Positions 6,889-17,914 of a stretch of DNA of 21,670 nucleotides are shown here, piece by piece. The notes under the pieces were generated by a model, which was not told the origin of the DNA, did not search any database, and saw only the letters and a list, made by a program, of their open reading frames with translations. This DNA is from DATBFU01 sp046735265 (GTDB lineage Bacteria > Acidobacteriota > Thermoanaerobaculia > UBA5066 > Gp7-AA6): assembly GCA_046735265.1 (NCBI GenBank), contig JBKPSZ010000100.1:1-21670 (forward strand), in the 5' to 3' direction. The translations under genes and the position numbers were made by a program. Within the stretch, counting starts at the first letter, position 1. Each line of letters starts with the position of its first letter.

Positions 6889-8202
6889 ATGACCGAGATC
6901 TGGACCTCCATCCTCAAGCGGCTCGAAGAGAAGCTTGATCCGAAGGAGTTGAAGACCTGGTTCGCGCCCACCCGTCAGGTCTCCTTCGAGCCGGGCCCGG
7001 AGAACTCGAGCCTGACCGTTTCCGTCCCCAACCGGGTCTTCGCGGAGTGGATCGAGGGGCATCACGGAGACCTGCTCTCGCGTGAGGCCGCCGCCGTGGG
7101 CCTGCCGGGTCTCTCCTTCCGGTTCGAATCCACCGCGCCTTCCACGCCGGCGGCCGACGCCGCGCTTCCCGTAGCCGCTCCGCGCGCGCTCGTCTTGAAC
7201 CCGCGCTTCACCTTCGACACGTTCGTCGTCGGCTCCTCCAATCAATTCGCCCACGCGGCGGCGCGCGCGGTCGCGGAATCCCCGTCACGCTCCTACAACC
7301 CGCTCTTCCTCTACGGCGGCGTCGGCCTCGGAAAGACGCACCTGATGCACGCGATCGCGCACGAGATCCTGCGCCGCGCGCCGAGTGCGCTGGTGGCATA
7401 TCTCTCGGCCGAGCGCTTCTTGAACGAGCTCATCAATGCGCTGCGCTTCGAGAGGATGCACGAGTTCAAGCGCCGCTATCGCGAGCTCGACGTGCTCCTG
7501 ATGGACGACGTCCAGTTCATCGCGGGCAAGGACTCGACCCAGGAGGAGTTCTTCCACACGTTCAATGCACTGCACGAGGCGCAGAAGCAGATCGTCGTCA
7601 CCTCCGACGCACTTCCGAAGGAGATCCCGACGCTCGAGGAGCGTCTCCGCTCTCGATTCGAATGGGGGCTGATCGCCGACATCCAGCCTCCGGATCTCGA
7701 GATGAAGGTCGCCATCCTGCGCAAGAAGGCGGCCGCGGAAAAGATCGAGGTGCCCAACGACGTGGCACTTTTCGTCGCGGGCACGGTCAAGTCGAACATC
7801 CGCGAGCTCGAAGGGCGCCTGAATCGCGTCCTCGCCTTCGCCTCGCTGACGGGGAAGAGGATCTCGGTCGAGCTCGCGCGCGAGACGCTGAAGGACATCG
7901 TCGGAACGGAGGAGACGCGAGCCGTGCCGGCCGAGATCCTGAAGACCGTGGCGGCCCACTACGGCCTTCGCGTCTCCGATTTGAAGGCCCGATCGAACGC
8001 CAAGCCGATCGCATTCCCCCGCCAGGTCGCGATGTACCTCTGCCGCAAGCTGACGGGGCTCTCCTACCCGGAAATCGGCCGGCTCTTCAACGACAAGCAC
8101 CACTCGACCGTCATGCATTCGGTCGAAAAAATCGAGCGGCTCGCGGAAGACGACGCGAATTTCCGCAAGGTCATCGAGACGTTCCTGCAGCCCTACCGCT
8201 AG
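6889..8202 (+). CDS. dnaA: Chromosomal replication initiator DnaA
   Basis: DnaA binds DnaA boxes and unwinds oriC. The 437-aa protein has domain I at 1-80 (IWTSILKRLEEKL, LKTWFAP), a short linker, and the AAA+ domain from about residue 106. Walker A is GGVGLGKT (143-150), Walker B DVLLMDD (201-207), and the arginine-finger region is LEERLRSRFEWG. The C-terminal helix-turn-helix DNA-binding domain is at 345-437. The signature motif reads NDKHHSTVMHSV (from residue 401), with His404 where E. coli has Asp433 of RDHTTV. The ATG at 6889 follows GGAG by four bases. A T-run at 8221-8226 after the gene has no strong stem, so a terminator is not certain. Confidence 0.98.
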   Translation: MTEIWTSILKRLEEKLDPKELKTWFAPTRQVSFEPGPENSSLTVSVPNRVFAEWIEGHHGDLLSREAAAVGLPGLSFRFESTAPSTPAADAALPVAAPRALVLNPRFTFDTFVVGSSNQFAHAAARAVAESPSRSYNPLFLYGGVGLGKTHLMHAIAHEILRRAPSALVAYLSAERFLNELINALRFERMHEFKRRYRELDVLLMDDVQFIAGKDSTQEEFFHTFNALHEAQKQIVVTSDALPKEIPTLEERLRSRFEWGLIADIQPPDLEMKVAILRKKAAAEKIEVPNDVALFVAGTVKSNIRELEGRLNRVLAFASLTGKRISVELARETLKDIVGTEETRAVPAEILKTVAAHYGLRVSDLKARSNAKPIAFPRQVAMYLCRKLTGLSYPEIGRLFNDKHHSTVMHSVEKIERLAEDDANFRKVIETFLQPYR

Positions 8203-8431
8203 GGATCGCGCGCTCGCCCGTTTTTTCCACCGCGGCGTTTTCCGGAGGCGATTCGCGCGGCGTCGAGCGACGGCGAGCGCGGACGCGAGCGGCTCTCGCT
8301 CGACAACCGCCGACATGCATTTTGAGCCCTTTTTATCGGCCTTTTCTCGATGTCGCGAAAGAGATCCGCAACCCTATTTTTATGACTACGTGTGATAGAC
8401 TTTTTTCTCTTTCCGGAGGTGGTTTGATCCC
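8203..8431. other. dnaA-dnaN spacer, candidate oriC unwinding region
   Basis: These 229 bases carry no supported gene. They include a DnaA-box-like TTTTCCACC (8223-8231), a large inverted repeat (8262-8304), and an AT-rich block at about 8373-8412 with T-runs, unusual against the GC-rich background. That block is a candidate DNA unwinding element. It is followed by a strong GGAGGTGG ribosome binding site for dnaN. A dnaN promoter may lie in the AT-rich block, but no clear -35/-10 pair is visible. Confidence 0.55.
8262..8304. repeat. Inverted repeat in dnaA-dnaN spacer
   Basis: GTCGAGCGA (8262-8270) and TCGCTCGAC (8296-8304) are perfect reverse complements with a 25-base GC-rich loop containing further GCGAGCG direct repeats. 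No T-run follows, so it is not a typical terminator. It could be an origin structural element. Confidence 0.6.
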
Positions 8432-9541
8432 ATGGAATTGACGGTTCGGAGGGGGGACTTCTTGAATGAGCTCACGCTCATGCAGGGGGTCGTCGAGCGG
8501 AAAAACACGATTCCCATCCTCTCGAACATCCTGCTCAAGGCGTCCGACGGCGGTCTCGATTTCACGTCGACCGACCTCGACCTGACGCTCCTCTCGAGAG
8601 CCAAGGCGCAGGTCTCCCGCCCGGGCAGCGTCACCGTGCCCGCGCGCAAGCTCTTCGACCTGATTCGGAACCTGCCGGAGGCGGATGTCGCCCTGAAGCT
8701 GCACGACAACCACTACCTCGGGGTCACGTGCGAGCGCTCGACCTTCAAGCTCGTGGCGCAGCCGGCCGAGGACTTCCCGACAGTCCCGAGAGTGGAAGGG
8801 AAGGGTCATGCAACATTTCCGCTAGACGTCTGGAAACGTCTGACACGAAAGGTCTTGTACGCCGTCTCGGCGGAAGAGACCCGGTTCCAGCTGATGGGCG
8901 CCCTGCTCAAGGAGAAGGGCAAGGAGTTCGAGCTCGTCGCGACCGACGGCCACCGGCTGGCCCTGCTGAATTTCCCGCGCGGCGAGGCGAAGGGGAGCCT
9001 ACCGAATGTGCTCGTCCCCAAGAAAGCTCTGTCCGAGATCCTGAAGATGGACGGCGAGGACGGAAAGCTCGAGATCCGCCACTCCGAGAACCATCTGCTC
9101 TTCTCGGTCGGGAACCGGCAATTGATCGCGCGGCTCCTCGACGTGAACTTCCCCGACTACGAAAAGATCCTCTCCAAGGAGAACGACCGGATCGCCCGCG
9201 TGCCGCGGGCCGCTTTCCAGGGAGCGATCCGACGTGTCGCGCTCTTCTCCTCTGAACGCTCGCGCGGGATCAAGCTTTCGCTCGACAAGAATCTCCTGAC
9301 GGTCGCCTCCGCGAGCCAGGAGCTCGGCGAGGGAACCGAGACACTCGACACGGACTACACGGGCGAGCCGCTCTCGATCGGGTTGAACGCCCAGTACCTG
9401 CTCGATTTTCTCGAAGAGGCGGAAACGGAAACGGTCCGACTGGAGCTGAAGGACGAGAACACGCAGTGCGTGTGCCGCCCCGAGGGCTCCATCGAATCGA
9501 TTTCGCGGTACCTCTACGTCGTCATGCCGATGCGGCTGTAA
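8432..9541 (+). CDS. dnaN: DNA polymerase III beta subunit (sliding clamp)
   Basis: DnaN forms the dimeric ring that tethers polymerase III to DNA. The 369-aa length is standard and three repeated clamp domains of about 120 residues are present. Signature stretches include RKNTIPILSNILL near the N-terminus, VATDGHRLAL in the middle and the C-terminal YLYVVMPMRL. The start is ATG at 8432, giving MELTVRRGDFL, with GGAGGTGG upstream. recF follows after 19 bases, so dnaN, recF and gyrB are probably one operon. Confidence 0.98.
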   Translation: MELTVRRGDFLNELTLMQGVVERKNTIPILSNILLKASDGGLDFTSTDLDLTLLSRAKAQVSRPGSVTVPARKLFDLIRNLPEADVALKLHDNHYLGVTCERSTFKLVAQPAEDFPTVPRVEGKGHATFPLDVWKRLTRKVLYAVSAEETRFQLMGALLKEKGKEFELVATDGHRLALLNFPRGEAKGSLPNVLVPKKALSEILKMDGEDGKLEIRHSENHLLFSVGNRQLIARLLDVNFPDYEKILSKENDRIARVPRAAFQGAIRRVALFSSERSRGIKLSLDKNLLTVASASQELGEGTETLDTDYTGEPLSIGLNAQYLLDFLEEAETETVRLELKDENTQCVCRPEGSIESISRYLYVVMPMRL

Positions 9542-9560
9542 AGGGACCAACAGGGACGCT

Positions 9561-10658
9561 TTGCGCTTCGTTCAGATCACTCCTCACAGCTTCCGCAACC
9601 TCTCACCGGAGCCCGTTTTTCTCGGTTCCGGCCTTCACGTGGTCGCGGGAGAAAATGGCCAGGGCAAGACCAATTTGCTCGAGGCGGCGGCCCTCGTGTG
9701 CGGCCAGCGCTCGTTCCGACGGGCGCTGCCGGCCGCGTGCGCCCCGGACGGCGAGGCCTTCTCGGTCTCGGCGGAGATCGTGGGCGTGGCGCCCGAGCGG
9801 GTCCGCGTCGAGTGGGCGCGCGGCGGCCGGAGGCGCTTCTTCCGTGGCGAGAAAGCGGCGAGCTTCCGGGAGGTCTCCGAGATGGCGCCGGCCGTGTTCC
9901 TGGCCCCCGAGCACCGGGAGATCGTCTGCGGCTCCCCCGACGCCCGGCGCCGGTTCCTCGACCGATTGGTTCTCTCCTGCCGCCCCGCGGCGGGAGAAGA
10001 CCTGGCACGGTACGCCCGGGCACTCACCGAGAGAAACGCGCTCCTCTCCCGCGCGGCTCCTTCCGCGCCCGTCGGGTCCGAAGAGTTCGAGGCCTGGACC
10101 GAAGAGCTGGCCGTCTCGGGGGCCGCTGTCCGCCGCCACCGCGTCGAAGCGCTCGCCGAGTGGCGGCGCTTCTTCGAGGACCTCGCGCGGGACGCCGGGC
10201 CGGAATACGCATCGATCCGGGCCGATTACCCGGCCGGGGACGAGACCGTGGATACGCTGCGCGCCGCCTGCAACCGGATGCTGCCGTCGGAGAGACGACG
10301 GGGTCACTCGCTCTGCGGTCCCCACCGGGACGAGCTCGTCTGGACCCGATCCGGGCGCGCCTTTCCGAGCGAGGCGTCTTCGGGCGAGGCGCACCGGACG
10401 GCCGCGCTCGCCAAGCTCGCGGAGTGGCACGCCGTCGCGCGTGCGCGGGGGGAGAGGCCCGTGTTCGCGGCCGACGATTTCGACGCCGGACTCTCTCGCG
10501 CCTCCGTCGAGGGCTTCCTCGAGGCGCTTCCGCAGGCCGATCAGACGATCCTGACCACCGCCTCGGAGCCGGGCCGCTGGAAGGGGCGCGCCGCCGTCCT
10601 GCACCTGCGCGCCGGCCGAGTGCTCCGACCCGCGGCGGCGGCCGCGGCGGGAGCCTGA
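9561..10658 (+). CDS. recF: DNA replication and repair protein RecF
   Basis: RecF is an SMC-like ATPase that directs RecA loading at single-strand gaps. The protein is 365 aa. Walker A GENGQGKT lies at residues 30-37, FLAPEHREIVCGSPDARRRFLDR in the middle, the GHSLCGPHRDEL signature at about 250-261, and Walker B ending FAADDFDAGLSR near 305-316. The start is TTG at 9561-9563, giving MRFVQITPHSFRNL, with AGGGA about five bases upstream. The stop sits in the loop of a short hairpin just before the gyrB ATG. Confidence 0.95.
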   Translation: MRFVQITPHSFRNLSPEPVFLGSGLHVVAGENGQGKTNLLEAAALVCGQRSFRRALPAACAPDGEAFSVSAEIVGVAPERVRVEWARGGRRRFFRGEKAASFREVSEMAPAVFLAPEHREIVCGSPDARRRFLDRLVLSCRPAAGEDLARYARALTERNALLSRAAPSAPVGSEEFEAWTEELAVSGAAVRRHRVEALAEWRRFFEDLARDAGPEYASIRADYPAGDETVDTLRAACNRMLPSERRRGHSLCGPHRDELVWTRSGRAFPSEASSGEAHRTAALAKLAEWHAVARARGERPVFAADDFDAGLSRASVEGFLEALPQADQTILTTASEPGRWKGRAAVLHLRAGRVLRPAAAAAAGA

Positions 10659-10664
10659 GGCTCC
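10650..10664 (+). promoter_or_regulatory. Hairpin spanning the recF stop and gyrB ribosome binding site
   Basis: GGAGCC (10650-10655) and GGCTCC (10659-10664) form a perfect 6-bp stem whose 3-base loop is the recF stop codon TGA. The gyrB ATG starts two bases later. The possible gyrB Shine-Dalgarno GAGG is part of this hairpin, suggesting that recF translation opens gyrB. Confidence 0.5.
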
Positions 10665-10665
10665 G

Positions 10666-13086
<2,421 letters not shown>

Positions 13087-13120
13087 CGTTGCGTCGGCGC
13101 GGGGCTTCTCTCCGCCCGTC

Positions 13121-13139
13121 GGCGGCCGCGAGGGCCGCC
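13121..13139. repeat. Short GC hairpin in gyrB-gyrA spacer
   Basis: GGCGGCC and GGCCGCC form a perfect 7-bp stem with a GCGAG loop, 19 bases before the gyrA ATG. No T-run follows. It may be a leader structure of gyrA, or chance in GC-rich DNA. Confidence 0.4.
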
Positions 13140-13158
13140 CCGATCCCGCGGGAATGAA

Positions 13159-15816
13159 ATGACCACCAACCTTCTCACCCCCGAAGAAAAAGTCCCGATC
13201 ACGATCGAGGACGAGGTCCAGCGCTCGTACCTCGACTACGCCATGTCGGTGATCATCGGGCGCGCCCTCCCCGACGTCCGGGACGGCTTGAAGCCCGTGC
13301 ACCGCCGCTCCCTTTTCGCGATGTGGGAGCAGGGCAACCTCCACAACAAGCCGTACAAGAAGTCGGCGCGTATCGTCGGCGACGTCCTCGGAAAGTATCA
13401 CCCGCACAACCCGGACGCCGTGTACGACACGATCGTCCGCATGGCCCAGGACTTCTCGATGCGCTATCAGCTCGTCGACGGGCAGGGCAACTTCGGGTCG
13501 GTCGACGGCGACAACGCCGCGGCCATGCGCTACACCGAGATCCGACTGACCCGCCTCGCCGAGGAGATGATCGGCGACGACATCGAGAAAGAGACGGTCG
13601 ACTGGAACCCGAACTACGACGGCTCGCTCCAGGAGCCCTCCGTCCTTCCGTGCAAGTTCCCGAATCTCCTCGTCAACGGCAGCTCCGGGATCGCGGTCGG
13701 CATGGCCACGAACATCCCGCCGCACAACCTGGCCGAGGTCATCGACGCGACGGTCGAGATGATTCGCCACCCGGACGCGACACTCGGGCAGCTCATGAAG
13801 AAGCTCCCGGGCCCCGACTTCCCCACCGCCGGCTTCATCCACGGCGCCGAGGGGATCAAGGACGCTTACAAGACGGGGCGCGGCGCGATCCAGGTGCGGG
13901 CGCGCGCGGCCGTGGAAAAAGCGGCCCGGGGCGAACGGGAATCGATCATCATCACGGAGATCCCGTACCAGGTCAACAAGGCGAAGCTGATCGAGCGAAT
14001 CGCCGAGCTCGTCAACGAAAAGAAGATCGACGGCGTCTCGGACCTGCGCGACGAGTCGAGCCGCGAAGGCATGCGGGTCGTCGTCGAGTTGAAGCGCGGC
14101 GAGAACGCGCAGGTCATCCTGAACAAGCTCTTCGCGCTGACGCCGATGCAGTCCTCGTTCGGGATCATTTTCCTCGCGATCGTCGACAACCAGCCGCGCG
14201 TCCTCCCGCTGACGGAGCTGCTGCGCCACTTCATCGACCACCGCAAGACGGTCGTCGTCCGCCGGACGCAATTCGACCTGAAGAAGGCGCAGGAGCGGGC
14301 GCACCTGTTGCGGGGCCTGGCGCTCGCGCTCGCGAACCTCGACGCCGTCATCAAGATCATCCGCGCGTCGAAGGACCCGAAGGAAGCGAAGGAACGCCTC
14401 GTCAAGGAGGTCTCGATCATCCGAAGCGCCCTCGAGAAGTTCGTCGGGGGCTCAATGGCCGTCGCGGGTGAGAAGGGGAAACCGGGCGACGTCCTGCGCT
14501 TGGACGAAGTGCAGGCGCAGGCGATCCTCGACATGCGCCTGCAGCGGCTGACGGGGCTCGAGCGCGAAAAGATCGTCGCCGAGTTCCGCGAGGTCCTCGC
14601 CCTGATCGCGAAACTCCAGGAGATCCTGGGCTCCGAGAAGCTCCTGCTCGACATCATCGTTTCGGAGCTCCAGGAGATCAAGAAGCAGTACGGCGACGAG
14701 AGGCGGACCCAGATCGTGGCCGAGGCCTCCGAGATCGACATCGAAGACCTGATCGTCGAGGAGGACATGGTGATCACCGTGTCCCGGGGCGGCTACATCA
14801 AGCGCTCTCCCCTCTCGCTCTATCGGGCCCAGCGGCGCGGCGGGAAGGGGCGGATCGGCGCGACCACGAAGGAAGAGGACGTCGTCGAGCACCTGTTCGT
14901 GGCCTCGACGCACGCGTACATCCTCGCCTTCACCTCGACCGGCCGCATGCACTGGATCAAGGTCTACGACCTGCCGCAGCTCGGCCCGGCGACGCGCGGC
15001 AAGGCGATCGTGAACCTTTTGAACTTGACGGGAAGCGAGCGGATCGTCGCCATGGAGGCGACGAAGGACTTCCCGGAAGATCGCTACCTCGTCTTCGCCA
15101 CCAAGAACGGCCTCGTCAAGAAGACCGCGCTCTCGGCGTATGCGAACGTCCGTTCGGGAGGCATCATCGCGATCAACCTCGAGGAGGGGGACGAGCTCCT
15201 GTCGGTGCGGATCACGCACGGCGAGCGGCAGATCTTCATCGGCACGCGGCAGGGCCAGGGGATCCGCTTCTCGGAGAAGGACGTGCGCCCGATGGGCCGC
15301 GACACGACGGGCGTCATCGGCGCGACCTTGAAAAAAGAGAACGACGAAGTCGTCGAGATGGACGTGGTCGAGGAGAACGGCCACCTCCTTTCGGTCACGG
15401 AGAAGGGTTACGGGAAGCGCTCGGAGGTCTCCGAGTACCGTTTCCAGGGGCGCGGCGGCTCGGGCGTCATCAACATCAAGGTGACCGAGAAGAACGGGCC
15501 GGTCGTCGGCATCAAGTCGGTCACGGACGCCGACCAGCTCCTCCTGATCACACAGAGCGGGATGCTGATCCGCATCAAGGTCAAGGACATTCGCGAGACG
15601 GGGCGCGCCGTCCAGGGCGTGCGTCTGATCGACCTCGACGAAGGAGACCGCGTGGTCGCAGTGGCCAAGCTCGCCGAGACCGACGAAAGCGAAGAAGAGA
15701 CGCAGGCCGCGTTGCCGACGGCGCCGGCGCCCGCTCCGACGCCGCGCGCCGGAAAGACCCGCGAAAAAGGGGGAGCGCCCTTCCTCGAGGACGACGAGGA
15801 GGACGAGGAAGAGTAG
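13159..15816 (+). CDS. gyrA: DNA gyrase subunit A
   Basis: GyrA cleaves and religates DNA in the gyrase heterotetramer. The 885-aa protein has the winged-helix/tower region with catalytic Tyr125 in AAMRYTEIRL. The C-terminal beta-pinwheel carries the GyrA box QRRGGKG at 558-564, which separates it from ParC. An acidic tail (DDEEDEEE) ends the protein, as in enterobacterial GyrA. Oddity: the helix-4 loop reads HPHNPDAVYD (81-90) where E. coli has HPHGDSAVYD, so quinolone-contact Ser83 is replaced by Asp86 and the preceding Gly-Asp by Asn-Pro. Asp90 (E. coli Asp87) is kept. ATG at 13159 is 72 bases after gyrB. Confidence 0.98.
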   Translation: MTTNLLTPEEKVPITIEDEVQRSYLDYAMSVIIGRALPDVRDGLKPVHRRSLFAMWEQGNLHNKPYKKSARIVGDVLGKYHPHNPDAVYDTIVRMAQDFSMRYQLVDGQGNFGSVDGDNAAAMRYTEIRLTRLAEEMIGDDIEKETVDWNPNYDGSLQEPSVLPCKFPNLLVNGSSGIAVGMATNIPPHNLAEVIDATVEMIRHPDATLGQLMKKLPGPDFPTAGFIHGAEGIKDAYKTGRGAIQVRARAAVEKAARGERESIIITEIPYQVNKAKLIERIAELVNEKKIDGVSDLRDESSREGMRVVVELKRGENAQVILNKLFALTPMQSSFGIIFLAIVDNQPRVLPLTELLRHFIDHRKTVVVRRTQFDLKKAQERAHLLRGLALALANLDAVIKIIRASKDPKEAKERLVKEVSIIRSALEKFVGGSMAVAGEKGKPGDVLRLDEVQAQAILDMRLQRLTGLEREKIVAEFREVLALIAKLQEILGSEKLLLDIIVSELQEIKKQYGDERRTQIVAEASEIDIEDLIVEEDMVITVSRGGYIKRSPLSLYRAQRRGGKGRIGATTKEEDVVEHLFVASTHAYILAFTSTGRMHWIKVYDLPQLGPATRGKAIVNLLNLTGSERIVAMEATKDFPEDRYLVFATKNGLVKKTALSAYANVRSGGIIAINLEEGDELLSVRITHGERQIFIGTRQGQGIRFSEKDVRPMGRDTTGVIGATLKKENDEVVEMDVVEENGHLLSVTEKGYGKRSEVSEYRFQGRGGSGVINIKVTEKNGPVVGIKSVTDADQLLLITQSGMLIRIKVKDIRETGRAVQGVRLIDLDEGDRVVAVAKLAETDESEEETQAALPTAPAPAPTPRAGKTREKGGAPFLEDDEEDEEE

Positions 15817-15907
15817 GCCGGGTTCGGCCGGGGAACCTCGCGGACGAAGGCCCCCTTTCCGGGGACGGCCGCCGAACTCTCCACCGTCCGACGCGTAGGA
15901 GTCTCGG

Positions 15908-17779
15908 ATGAGACGCGACGCGCGCGGAGTGATCCTCCTGGCGGCGGCGACGCTCGTTCCGGGAGGCGCCGGCGAGGCCGCGATCGCCGAAACGCCCTCC
16001 CCCGACTCGGCGGTCTTCCGGTTCGACCTCTCCCACACCGGCGTCGCTCCGGGCCCCGCCGGACCGGCGCTCGCCGGGCTGCGATGGAAGTTCGACGCGA
16101 ACGGTCCAGTCCGCGGCTCCCCCGTCGTCTCCTCCGGTCTCGTTCTCTTCGGAAGCGGCGACGGAAACCTCTACGCGCTCGACGCCTCGAGCGGCCGCGA
16201 GCGGTGGCGCGCCGGTTTGGGCGGCGGCGCCGTGTCGTCGACTCCCGCCGTGGGAGGCGGCCTCGCCGTCGCGACCGCGCGCGACCGCGTCGTGGCCGCG
16301 GTCGATCTCCAGTCGGGGCGCCCGCGCTGGCGGTTCGAGTCGGGTCCGGAGATGCCCTTCGAGTGGGAGTGGGACTTCTGGCTGTCGTCTCCGGCGATCG
16401 CCGGAAAGACCGTGTTCGTCGGAGCGGGGGACGGCAACCTTTACGCGCTCGAGCTTTCGACCGGCCGCAAGATCTGGCAGGTTCCGACCGGCGGTCGCGT
16501 GCGTTCTTCCCCGGCGGTCGCCGACGGCGTCGTGTACTTCGGAAGCATGGACGGGAAGGTCTATGCCGTCGACGCCGCGACCGGCCGCGCCGTCTGGACG
16601 TTCGAGACGGAGGGTGTGTCGATCGATCAGAAGGCGGCCGGCTTCGACCGCAGGTCGATCGTCTCCTCCCCTTCCGTTTCCGGCGATCTTCTCTTCGTCG
16701 GCTCGCGGGACGCGCATCTCTACGCCGTGGACCGTAAGACCGGGCGGCTGCGCTGGCGCTTCGGCCACAAGATCGACTCCATGGAAGGCACGCCCGAGTT
16801 CAGCTGGGTCTTGGGCTCCCCCGCCGTTTCCGGCGGTTTCGTCTACACCGGCAGCTCCGACGGGCGCTTCTTCGACGCCGTCCGGGCCGAGTCGGGCGAG
16901 GAGACCTGGCGATTCCGTACACCCGGTAACGTCCTTTCCTCGGGAGCGCTCTCGGACGGGCAGGTTTTCTTCGGGTGCGAGGAAGGCCACGTCTTCGCGC
17001 TCGACGCTCGGAGCGGAGCGGAGCGCTGGCGTTTCCGCACGGGGGGCGCCGTGATCTCGTCGCCCGCGGTTGCCGGCGGCGTCGTCTACTTCGGAAGCGA
17101 CGACGGCCGCTTCTACGCGGTGCAGACGGGGCCCGAGCCGAAAGCGCCGCGTTCGCGCCGCGCGGTGTACTGGAAGGACGTCGGCGAGAAGCGCTGGTTC
17201 GAGGGGAACGTCGCCGTCAAGGATCATTTCGCCTCGGAGGGCTACACCGTCCTGGACGAGGCCGGGCTCGCGCGCTTCCTCTCGGAGCTGCCGGAGGCGC
17301 CCCGGTCGGTGGTCGTCGCCGCGGGCGACACGCTCCCGTCCGATACCGTTTCCGGCTCCCGGCCCGAGGAGACGCCGCTGCGGAAGTACCTCGCGGCCGG
17401 CGGACGGCTCATCTGGCTCGGGCTCCCCCTCGACGCGATCGAGCGCGACCCGAAGACCGGCCAGGCAATTCGGTTCGACCCGTCGCGGACGACGCGGCTC
17501 CTCGAGGTCGATCACACGGTCGGACGGCCGGACTGGATGGGCGGTCGGGCCACTCCAGAGGGGCGCCGCTGGGGCATGCCCGACTGGTATCTGGGCGGGT
17601 TCGCAGTGCCACGGGGCGACGTCACGACCGTCCTCGGCACGGACGAGTTCGGCCTCGCGAGCGCCTGGGTCAAGAGCTTCGGTGGCCCGCCCGGCTCCGG
17701 ATTCGTTCGCCTCTGGGGACGCAAGGAACCGATTCGGGACCTCGCCTGGGTGCAGGCGGTTGCCGAGCACGCGGAGTAG
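15908..17779 (+). CDS. Exported PQQ-type eight-bladed beta-propeller protein with extra C-terminal domain
   Basis: The 623-aa product has a short hydrophobic N-terminus (VILLAAATLVPGGAGEAAIA) that could be a weak signal peptide. From about residue 59 to 410 there are eight repeats of the form SSPAV..GVVYFGS.DG..YAVDA.TG...WRF, the BamB/PQQ-repeat pattern. From about 420 to 623 lies a different domain (VYWKDVGEKRWF, SVVVAAGDTLPSD, LRKYLAAGGRLIWLGLP). Its alternating strand/helix pattern recalls Rossmann-like or class I glutamine-amidotransferase-like folds. That assignment is inference and no catalytic triad is evident. BamB itself lacks such a domain. The start ATG has AGGAG six bases upstream. 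Its role is unknown; a periplasmic binding or scaffold protein is plausible. Confidence 0.85.
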   Translation: MRRDARGVILLAAATLVPGGAGEAAIAETPSPDSAVFRFDLSHTGVAPGPAGPALAGLRWKFDANGPVRGSPVVSSGLVLFGSGDGNLYALDASSGRERWRAGLGGGAVSSTPAVGGGLAVATARDRVVAAVDLQSGRPRWRFESGPEMPFEWEWDFWLSSPAIAGKTVFVGAGDGNLYALELSTGRKIWQVPTGGRVRSSPAVADGVVYFGSMDGKVYAVDAATGRAVWTFETEGVSIDQKAAGFDRRSIVSSPSVSGDLLFVGSRDAHLYAVDRKTGRLRWRFGHKIDSMEGTPEFSWVLGSPAVSGGFVYTGSSDGRFFDAVRAESGEETWRFRTPGNVLSSGALSDGQVFFGCEEGHVFALDARSGAERWRFRTGGAVISSPAVAGGVVYFGSDDGRFYAVQTGPEPKAPRSRRAVYWKDVGEKRWFEGNVAVKDHFASEGYTVLDEAGLARFLSELPEAPRSVVVAAGDTLPSDTVSGSRPEETPLRKYLAAGGRLIWLGLPLDAIERDPKTGQAIRFDPSRTTRLLEVDHTVGRPDWMGGRATPEGRRWGMPDWYLGGFAVPRGDVTTVLGTDEFGLASAWVKSFGGPPGSGFVRLWGRKEPIRDLAWVQAVAEHAE

Positions 17780-17886
17780 GAATCGGTTCATCGGACGATC
17801 GGACCATCTGCTCATCCTCCTCCCCGACCGCCGACGATTTCTTTTTGACGATCGGATGATCCGATCTCCCGATCTCCCGATTCCAG
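17779..17886. repeat. Two-armed ATCGG-word hairpin spacer before the transaldolase-like gene
   Basis: The left arm (17779-17802) and right arm (17861-17884) are reverse complements at 19 of 24 positions, each made of degenerate ATCGG words. CCGATCTCCCGATTCC at 17869-17884 is the exact reverse complement of 3306-3321. The loop is about 58 bases and includes TTTCTTTTTGACG. The arms abut the upstream stop codon. Confidence 0.8.
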
Positions 17887-17899
17887 CTCCCCCTCGTCA

Positions 17900-17905
17900 T
17901 ACAAT
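17900..17905 (+). promoter_or_regulatory. Probable -10 element of a near-leaderless promoter
   Basis: TACAAT ends nine bases before the ATG of the transaldolase-like gene, the same geometry as for pdxR and rpmH. The -35 region is poor. No Shine-Dalgarno is present between it and the ATG (CCGCCCTCC). Confidence 0.5.
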
Positions 17906-17914
17906 CCGCCCTCC

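Noticed and set aside
8203..8226. Intrinsic terminator after dnaA
   Set aside because: A six-base T-run is present, but the GC-rich sequence before it forms only a three-pair outer stem; not convincing.
15816..15829. Hairpin after gyrA (GGCCG-GGTT-CGGCC)
   Set aside because: A five-bp stem without a T-run in very GC-rich DNA could easily be chance.
15581..17815. 744-aa minus-strand open frame across the propeller gene
   Set aside because: Antisense shadow of a clear repeat protein; its apparent internal repeats mirror the propeller repeats.
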